NCBI GenBank assembly: GCA_024195585.1
Contig: SWBL01000014.1
Coordinates: 62,001-126,000 of the forward strand
Direction: 5' to 3'
Origin: Aureobasidium sp. EXF-3400
Taxonomy: Eukaryota > Ascomycota > Dothideomycetes > Dothideales > Saccotheciaceae
Length of the DNA stretch: 64,000 bases
Positions 57,511-64,000 of the stretch are shown here, piece after piece; the stretch's first letter is position 1, and each line of letters opens with the position of its first letter. The notes below the pieces were generated by a model, which worked only from the letters and a program-made list of their open reading frames with translations, was not told where the DNA came from and ran no database searches. The position numbers and the translations under genes are program-made.

Positions 57511-57984
57511 ATGCTCGACCCTCGAACATTTCCTCGCCCACCTGCCTTGCAGCAGATCAAAAAGAACATACTGATCAAGTTCCCTGGTCCTGATGGCCAA
57601 ACCATCGCTTCAACCGATCGTGCTTTCTGGGTCCTTGAGACTTATCATCCACCCACCTACTACTTACCGCCAGCCTCGATCAAGTTGGACATGACTCCCA
57701 CATCTCGACGCACCTTTTGCGAGTGGAAAGGCGTTGCCAACTACTTCACCTTCAAAACGCCAGCAGGCGATCAAGTCGACAGCCGTGCTTGGTGTTACAA
57801 CGAGCCAACACCAACCTTTGCCGATATCAAAGGCTATGTGTCGTTTTATGCTGATCCACGATGGGAGTGCTACGTCGATGGGGAACTGGTCGAGCCCCAG
57901 CCAGGCGACTTTTACGGAGGCTGGATGACTAGCGATATCGTCCGCAAGTCTGTCAAGGGTGCACCGGGTACGAGAGGTTGGTAG
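57511..57984 (+). CDS. DUF427 domain protein
   Basis: This is an intronless 157-residue protein, the normal length for DUF427 single-domain proteins. Characteristic blocks are AFWVLETYHPPTYYLPPASI, RRTFCEWKGVANYFTF, ADIKGYVSFYADPRWECYVD and QPGDFYGGWMTSDI, ending GAPGTRGW. DUF427 proteins are small beta-rich proteins of unknown function found in bacteria and fungi. The ATG at 57511 follows a CT/CA-rich leader. It is divergent from the SulP transporter, with about 510 bp between the starts. Confidence 0.94.
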   Translation: MLDPRTFPRPPALQQIKKNILIKFPGPDGQTIASTDRAFWVLETYHPPTYYLPPASIKLDMTPTSRRTFCEWKGVANYFTFKTPAGDQVDSRAWCYNEPTPTFADIKGYVSFYADPRWECYVDGELVEPQPGDFYGGWMTSDIVRKSVKGAPGTRGW

Positions 57985-59139
57985 AAGCCTGTCTCCATGT
58001 GGGTCTCTTTCGATCGATGCCCCGACTTGTTTCTCCATACTCAATGCAAGAGCCTCAATGCAAGAGCCCTGATCCAATGTTCGTACAAACGCTATGACCC
58101 GTCTTTGTTATCATCACATGGCAGATCTCGTTCTTCCGGAAACCTTAGTTCAGCTTTTCGAGAACATGCAGCCGTTCTGATATCGCAACTCCTGTACGAT
58201 ACCTTATCCCGCGGTCCGGGTTCTTCTCGTTCTCGTGAACTTTCGAGCAACTCGAAAGTCAAACGCTTGGAAATGTCACTGGCAAACAAGCCCTCGGATT
58301 TGTCAACGGGGATTTCTCGTAAGTTTTGTATGCCATTCGCAACGTTCCGAGACACTCATCCACCGCACCAATCTGCCCTATACCACACGCTGAGATCAAG
58401 GGGATACATCACCTTGATTCCATCTTGCCTGAGTGGTAAATACCCACTAGGAGTTGCTGACCTCATTCTGTTAGACGGCAATCATAGTTCGAGCATCACG
58501 TCAATGCCAAGGGTACAAGCTTATCAAGAAATGCTTGTCGCCGCCAAGAAATCTGTCATCTACCAGCCAAACCGTTCGAGATGCCTCGTTCGAGGTCTTT
58601 GAGCTCAAGCAAAGGTCAGGGAGTCGTAATCTGAGCGGCCACATATTGGTTCGAGAACAGCCCTTCTGTAAGGTTTCTACTCGGAGCATCACGGACATGG
58701 AGAGAATTGCGGAGTCTCCTCAAAAACCAGCCGCCTCCATATCTCACTACGCCCAACAAGGTAAAGGCACATCGCTAGCGCGAAAATCGCCAATGATACC
58801 CCATAGCACACGCATTAATTCCCGGGGATAGCGAAGAGGTCGTTGAAGATATTTAAAGAGGGGGTGTGACCCATTCATTTTCTTCTTATCACGCTCTGTG
58901 TTTGCTGTCCATCTATACCAGCTGGGATCCTGCTAGCCCTCTCACACCCCTTGCAACCTCTTTTAACCTCTATTTCTCTCGTTCCTATCTGTTCAGGTAT
59001 GAGCCAACCTTTTGAGGCGTTTTGTCTGGGCAATGAGCTTGTCATGCACTTGGCGCAATACCAAGCTCTGTCAAGCTCTCAGCAACGCCTCTTTGACGGA
59101 CCAAGGCTAATGATCCAGTAGACAGATACATCTGCCAAA
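57985..59139. other. 1.15 kb region before the carboxylate transporter
   Basis: It holds the DUF427 3' end and the transporter promoter. A 201-codon frame at 57997-58602 starts with ATG only 13 bp after the DUF427 stop, but its composition is Ser/Arg-rich with no family sequence; I doubt it is a gene. The CT-rich segment from 58950 to 59000 looks like the transporter core promoter. Confidence 0.45.
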
Positions 59140-60750
59140 ATGGATAAGGCATACCCAGCCGCCGACCACCAGGAGCACATGCCTGCTACTGGTGAGACCG
59201 ACGAGCATATGACTGCTGGAAGATACATCGCCACGCGCTTCTCCACGCTCAAGCCGCCAATGACCAAGGTCGCCAACCCGATCAGCCTCTTGAGAATGCT
59301 CAACAGGCAACAATGGCTCTTCTTTACTGTCGCATTCATTGCCTGGACTTGGGATGGTGAGACAATGCCGACGACAATACTGTACAATGAATGCCTGCTA
59401 ATTCTGTACTAGCCTTCGATTTCTTCACCGTCTCGCTGACAGTCTCCGACCTTGCTAAGGAATTTGGAAAGACCACAAAAGACATCACCTGGGGCATCAC
59501 ACTTGTGCTTATGTTCCGTTCCGTCGGCTCGATTGCCTTTGGTATCGCTGCTGATAGGTACGGACGCAAGTGGCCTTTTGTTGTGAACAACATTCTGTTT
59601 ATCATTCTTGAACTCGGCACTGGTTTCTGCCAAACATACAACCAGTTCCTTGCTGTTCGTGCTCTTTTCGGAGTTGCTATGGGAGGACTTTACGGAAACG
59701 CTGCTGGTAAGTCTCATCAATTAGCCTATATTATCGCATCACTGACCATTTGCAGCCACTGCACTTGAGGACTGTCCTGAAGAGGCTCGCGGTATTATCA
59801 GTGGTATGCTGCAGCAAGGTTATGCCTTTGGCTACCTTCTTGCTGTAGTCTTCGCCCGTGCTTTGGTCGACAACACCCCTTACGGTGGATGGCGCCCTCT
59901 CTTCTGGTTTGGTGCAGGCCCTCCCGTTTTGATCATCCTGTTCAGACTGTGCCTTCCTGAGACACAAGCATACCGCGAACGTGTAGCCGTTCGTGAGTCT
60001 GGAAGCCCCAACATCGGAGGTACTTTCATCGCCGAGGGAAAGATTGCTCTCAAGCGCCATTGGCTCCTTCTGACTTACATGGTCCTTCTCATGGCTGGCT
60101 TCAACTTCATGTCCCACGGAAGTCAAGATCTTTACCCCACCATGCTCAAGAACCAGTACTTGTTTAACCCCAACTCTGTTACCATCACCCAGGTCGTTGC
60201 CAATCTTGGTGCTATTGCTGGAGGAACCACCATGGGCTATTGCTCTACCATCTTCGGTCGCCGTCTCACTATCATCGTGGCTTGTGTCGTCGGTGGTGCT
60301 CTTCTCTACCCCTACACCTTCACCTCCTCCAAGGCCGTCATCGCAGCCGCCTTCTTCGAGCAGTTCTGTGTCCAGGGTGCTTGGGGTGTCATTCCCATCC
60401 ACCTTATGGAACTGTCACCCGGTGCTTTCAGAACCTTCGTCGTCGGTACCGCTTACCAACTCGGCAACCTTGCATCCAGCGCAAGTTCGACCATCGAGGC
60501 CCAGATCGGCGAGCAGTTCCCTCTGCCTCCCCTTCACAAGACTGAGCGCTACAACTACGGAAAGGTGATCTGTATCTTCCTTGGATGCGTCTACGCTTAT
60601 GTTATCGTTCTTACTATCGTCGGACCTGAGTTCAAGGGCCGTGATATGAGAGTTATCCATGATGAGGACACTGCAGAGGCGCTTGGCTCGACCTTCAAGG
60701 AGAAGCGTCAGGATTCTGAGTATGCTGATCGCATCGAGCATGTCTCGTAA
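59140..60750 (+). CDS. JEN1: JEN1-type monocarboxylate/proton symporter (SHS family)
   Basis: Exons are 59140-59356, 59413-59706 and 59756-60750, giving 501 residues. The transporter is a 12-helix major-facilitator protein that imports lactate, pyruvate or acetate with protons; Jen2-like dicarboxylate specificity cannot be excluded. The signature NFMSHGSQDLYPT is at residues 287-299 and matches the substrate-path motif of the Jen family. Other blocks are AWTWDAFDFFTVSLTVSDLA, the MFS loop FGIAADRYGRKWPF, and AMGGLYGNAAATALEDCPEE. Both intron donors split a GCC codon in phase 1. The basic N-terminus is cytosolic. Expression in fungi is usually repressed by glucose; I see no diagnostic site here. 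Confidence 0.95.
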
Positions 60751-60801
60751 AGTGATAGCCCGATCCATGATTCGCTTGGGACGAGGGTGCGGTTAAGTGC
60801 T

Positions 60802-60873
60802 GATGTTGATATCAATATGTTTTTCTATGTTAAGATACCACGATACGAAATGAAATTTCTCATGCCTTGTAAC
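60802..60873. repeat. Diverged direct repeat, copy 1
   Basis: The copy starts gatgttgatatcaatatg just after the JEN1 stop. It shares gatgttgatatca, a -ttttct- stretch, ccacgat and attctcat/ttctcatg blocks in the same order with the copy at 61187-61260. The similarity is roughly two in three bases by eye. Confidence 0.55.
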
Positions 60874-61072
60874 CAAAGATACACTCTCCCCATGTGCCAA
60901 CGTATGTGACGCTTGTAGCTATCGAAATGCACAATGTTTTTGAGAAACAGGACAATGACCATTAAGAGGTGACCTAGTACTGGCTCTCTTTGACCACTTC
61001 CCTGATCTGGAAACATTCGTGCCTTTTGATAGTCCACAAGTTGCTCAAGCTGTAGTAAGAAGAGGGTGTGAG

Positions 61073-61092
61073 ACTTTGACACACAAAGAGAA
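61073..61092. repeat. 20-bp repeat shared with the window end, copy 1
   Basis: The sequence agactttgacacacaaagag occurs here and again at 63981-64000 with one difference (aaggag for aaagag). Confidence 0.7.
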
Positions 61093-61186
61093 GTCGATAC
61101 CAAACACAAGAGGTTTGTCGTGCAGCACGTAAGGTGTCGGCCAGATATTTGGAATTGTTGAGACAGAAGATGCTACTGTGTACTTC

Positions 61187-61260
61187 GATGTTGATATCAG
61201 CTTTTTCTAATATTCAAGGTACCACGATGCTGAGTGGAATCATTCTCATACATTGCAAGT
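61187..61260. repeat. Diverged direct repeat, copy 2
   Basis: This is the second copy of the repeat at 60802-60873. It starts gatgttgatatcagc and keeps the order of conserved blocks (accacgatg, attctcata, ttgcaag), with several small indels. Confidence 0.55.
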
Positions 61261-61476
61261 AGTTCGGGCTTGAGACATATAGGGCACCGTGGTGAGTAGA
61301 GCACTCATCACGATGCGCACTTTCACTGTTGTGATCACATGCTAGAGACTTCCTTCCCAATTCAATTTTCAAAGGGTTCGGCGCAGCAACATATCAGCAC
61401 AGTCTTCACACTCGAAACACTCTTCCAGCTCTCTTTCCTGTCCTCATACAGTTCCTCTGCCATTCGCATATTCGTG

Positions 61477-63736
61477 ATGAGTAACGACATCAACCCTCAC
61501 ACCGGCCGACCTTTCAGCGGCTCCTACTATGTCCATCGCGAGCGCGCACAGGCGCTGCCTGTCGTCCAGCAAATGGATCGGCTCCTGGCCGCCATTGATA
61601 GTCACCAAGTCACGATCGTCATGGGCGAGACAGGTACGGGCAAGTCGACCCAAATACCTCAGTACGCGCTGGAGAGATTTTCCACCTTCCTCGATGGAAA
61701 ATGTATTGGTCTCACCCAACCTCGCCGCTTGGCTGCTGAAGAGGCAAGTGACCATAGCACTATTCAGAGTGGGTTTAGAGACTGACTGTCCTAGGTCGCC
61801 GCCCGCATTGCGGCAGAGATGGACGTGCCGCTAGGCACTGTTGTTGGTGTCAAGTACATGGGCACAGATAAGAGCTCTGACAAAACTCGAATCTTCGTTC
61901 AAACAGATGGTTAGTTGTCTGTCAGGCTCGAATATTTGACAACGACTTACCCACATAGGCTTGATTATGGCCAAGGCTAAGGGAGACAGCAATCTGGTTG
62001 ACTACGGTATGATCATCATTGATGAAGCCCATCAACACACCACGTCGACCAATTTGCTGCTCGGACTTCTCAAGTCTCTCCTGACCAAGAGACAGGACTT
62101 GAAAGTCGTCATCATCTCCGCCACGATGGACGCCAATCTATTCGCCAACTACTTTCCTGGGTCGAAGGTCGAGACAGTTCATGGTAGAGGACACGAAATC
62201 CAAGTGCAATATCTGCTACAGCCTCCTAAAGACATGATCAAGGAGATTGTGAAGACGATATTGTGGATCGCCTTTTCCAAACAAGCGAAGGGTCATATTC
62301 TGGTCTTTGTCTCGGGTATGCGCGAGATCGCACAAGTCATCGAGGGAGTCAACGCTGCGCTGACCGGGCCCGATGCTCGTTTTGACCCTGCCGAACTGGA
62401 CCCCCTGGTGTGCTATCCTCTACATGCCAAGATGTCTTTGGAGGATCAGCAACGCGCTGTCAAATCATTTCCGCCCAGGCCCATGGGTAGGAGATTTGGC
62501 CGCAAGGTCATCGTCGCGACCAACGTTGCCGAAACATCCCTGACTATTGAAGGCGTGACGCATGTCGTCGATAGTGGTATGGCAAGGTCCAGGATCTGGA
62601 ACTCTGCCGAAGAGACTTGGGCGATGCTTGATTATCCCATCAGTCAGGCTGAGATTGTTCAACGTATTGGACGCGTTGGACGTCAAAGAGACGGCTGGGC
62701 ATGGCTCATGTACACAGAGAAGGGTCGCAAAGAGGATCGTTTAGAGCACGCTATTGCTGCGATCATTGAGTGCGACATGGTGTCAGAAGCTCTGCACATC
62801 ATGAAGCTGGGCTTCAAGGTGGCCGACTTCCCCTTCATCGTCAAACCAAGTCCCGAGGTTGTCGGCAAGGCCCTCGGCCTCCTTTATCAGATCGGTGCTA
62901 TCAACAAGAAGATGCAGGTGACAACACGTGGCTCGCACATAATCGCCCTGCCCATCGACGTTTACTCTGCGGCCATGCTTCTGGAAGGCTCGCTTCGCAA
63001 ATGCTCGGACGAAGTATTGTCGATCGTCTGTATGATCGAGGCAACTCGCAATGGCCAAAGCGTCTGGCGCCATCCTGGCAAAGATCAGGAGGCGACAAAG
63101 AAGCTCGAGAAGGCTCAGGCCCGCTTCCGCCATGTCTCCGGTGAGCATCTCACCTTCCTTAACATCTACCTAGGTTGGAGGAACGCTCGTCTTGATGGCA
63201 GAATAGACGACTTCCTGGACCAGTGGATGCTTGATGGCTCTGTCCTGAGGTCTGTTGACAGCGGTCGTATGGCACTGCTTCTACAACTAAGGAAGCACCC
63301 GGCATGGGATCTACAAGACCTCGATAAGAAAGATCCGCTGTACTACGCCACTATCTTGCAAGCTCTGGCTGCTGGAATGCACCTGCAGGTTGCAAAACGT
63401 ACGGGCAAGACTGGAGAGTACGAGCAAGTTCGCACCGGTGTTTTGGCTAAACTGACCAAGAACACGGTCTTCAAAGTTCCAGCGGGTGGAGATGAATGGG
63501 TGTTCTACAACGAATGCTTCGTTCACCCCGAGAAGGGAAAGATGCTCTCTGTCGTCTCGTGCATCGCACCGGAGCTCTTGTTTAGCGCTCAGCCAGAATA
63601 TTGGTGGGACACAGAGTTTCTACCAGAGGGCCATATAGAGGAGGGTGTTGTTGATGTCCTGTCACGCATGACCGGCATTAGCAAGGATGAGATTCGTGGT
63701 TCCTTCCCAGAGCCCCACACTCTTCGCACTGCTTGA
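61477..63736 (+). CDS. DEAH-box RNA helicase, PRP43-like
   Basis: Exons are 61477-61743, 61795-61909 and 61959-63736, giving 719 residues. The N-terminus NPHTGRPFSGSYYVHRERAQ resembles Prp43, the spliceosome-disassembly and ribosome-biogenesis helicase. Motifs in order are GETGTGKST (50-58), TQPRRLAA, DEAH (149-152), SATMDA, LVFVSGMREI, TNVAETSLTIEGVTHVVDSG and QRIGRVGRQRDG. The last replaces the usual QRAGRAGRTRPG. The winged-helix, ratchet and OB-fold regions follow (LKLGFKVADFPF, VFYNECFVHPEKGK). It is shorter than Prp43 (719 against about 767) and more diverged, so it may be a paralogue. The first intron has a GC donor (GAAGAG|gcaagt): only this splice gives the frame for VAARIAAEM. Confidence 0.93.
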
Positions 63737-63792
63737 GCGGCTGCACATATTTCTGAGGTTGACAGACATTGATCTGGCAGCCTCTCTCCTCA

Positions 63793-63895
63793 GCATTGCG
63801 AGACTCACGTCCGCAGTTTGTTTGTTCTTGTCCATTGTGAGACTCACGTCCACTTTTTTTCTTGTTATGAAGCATCGTTGAGACGCAAGTCCGCG
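63793..63895. repeat. Three-copy tandem repeat after the DEAH helicase
   Basis: Three units of about 39-41 bp each contain cat[t/c]g[c/t]gagactcacgtcc[g/a]c or a close variant, starting near 63795, 63834 and 63873, separated by T-rich sequence. The third unit reads gagacgcaagtccgc. They lie in the 3' flank of the helicase gene. Confidence 0.75.
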
Positions 63896-63980
63896 ATTAT
63901 CGTATAGAAATGTTGAGCATATTTACCGATTGTCTTTTGAACTGGATTTTGATGAGAGCGACTCGAAAGTGTAGAACCAC

Positions 63981-64000
63981 AGACTTTGACACACAAGGAG
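63981..64000. repeat. 20-bp repeat shared with 61073, copy 2
   Basis: The sequence agactttgacacacaaggag at the very end of the window matches 61073-61092 at 19 of 20 positions. The repeat may continue beyond the window. Confidence 0.7.

Larger units (their letters stand above)
60751..61476. other. Intergenic region with diverged direct repeats
   Basis: About 725 bp between JEN1 and the DEAH helicase. It contains two diverged copies of a roughly 70-bp sequence, each reading gatgttgatatca near its start, and a 20-bp sequence found again at the window end. No gene or RNA motif seen. Confidence 0.55.

Noticed and set aside
57997..58602. 201-codon frame 13 bp after the DUF427 stop
   Set aside because: The frame is open from an ATG, but its composition is Ser/Arg-rich and patternless, and it overlaps the expected 3' UTR.

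Overview
The window is nuclear DNA of a filamentous ascomycete (Pezizomycotina). Three things show this: short introns of about 45-70 nt with GTRNGT donors and CTRAC-like branch points, densely packed genes on both strands, and a full set of fungal families (RRS1, STE24, UVDE, BNA3, SPX-type phosphate transporter, JEN1, Zn2Cys6 regulator, hybrid histidine kinase). A single 5S rRNA gene lies dispersed among protein genes, as is usual in this group. A class such as Dothideomycetes is plausible but is inference only.

Layout. 1-12 kb: RRS1, an unrecognised low-complexity protein, a branched-chain aminotransferase, a synaptojanin-type Sac1/5-phosphatase, mitochondrial bL34m, a small conserved protein and the CAAX protease STE24. 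12-24 kb: a WW/PhoD-like protein, a candidate Pol III RNA in a 1.4 kb gap, the UV-damage endonuclease, kynurenine aminotransferase (BNA3), and the replication-stress ATPase MGS1/WRNIP1 in a head-to-head pair with BNA3. 24-36 kb: an SPX phosphate transporter, phospholipase D, RRG9, the 5S rRNA gene, an MDR oxidoreductase and an unknown gene. 36-50 kb: anthranilate synthase TRP2, an unknown coiled-coil protein, a hybrid histidine kinase with eight exons, a 74-residue protein, and folylpolyglutamate synthase. 50-64 kb: an alpha/beta hydrolase, a Zn2Cys6 regulator, a SulP anion transporter, a DUF427 protein, a JEN1-type carboxylate transporter, and a divergent DEAH-box helicase with repeat-bearing flanks.

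Most genes are housekeeping and unrelated to one another; I see no biosynthetic cluster, transposon or CRISPR. Exon structures were worked out by eye from splice signals, reading frame and family conservation. Every multi-exon model sums to a multiple of three except bL34m, whose 5' end I could not resolve.

The observations most worth checking are: a structured A-box/B-box/T-run element at 16359-16487; two GC-AG introns, each required by reading frame and family conservation; paired start codons that would give mitochondrial and non-mitochondrial forms of UVDE and FPGS; a GATC cluster upstream of UVDE; and diverged repeats around the DEAH helicase.
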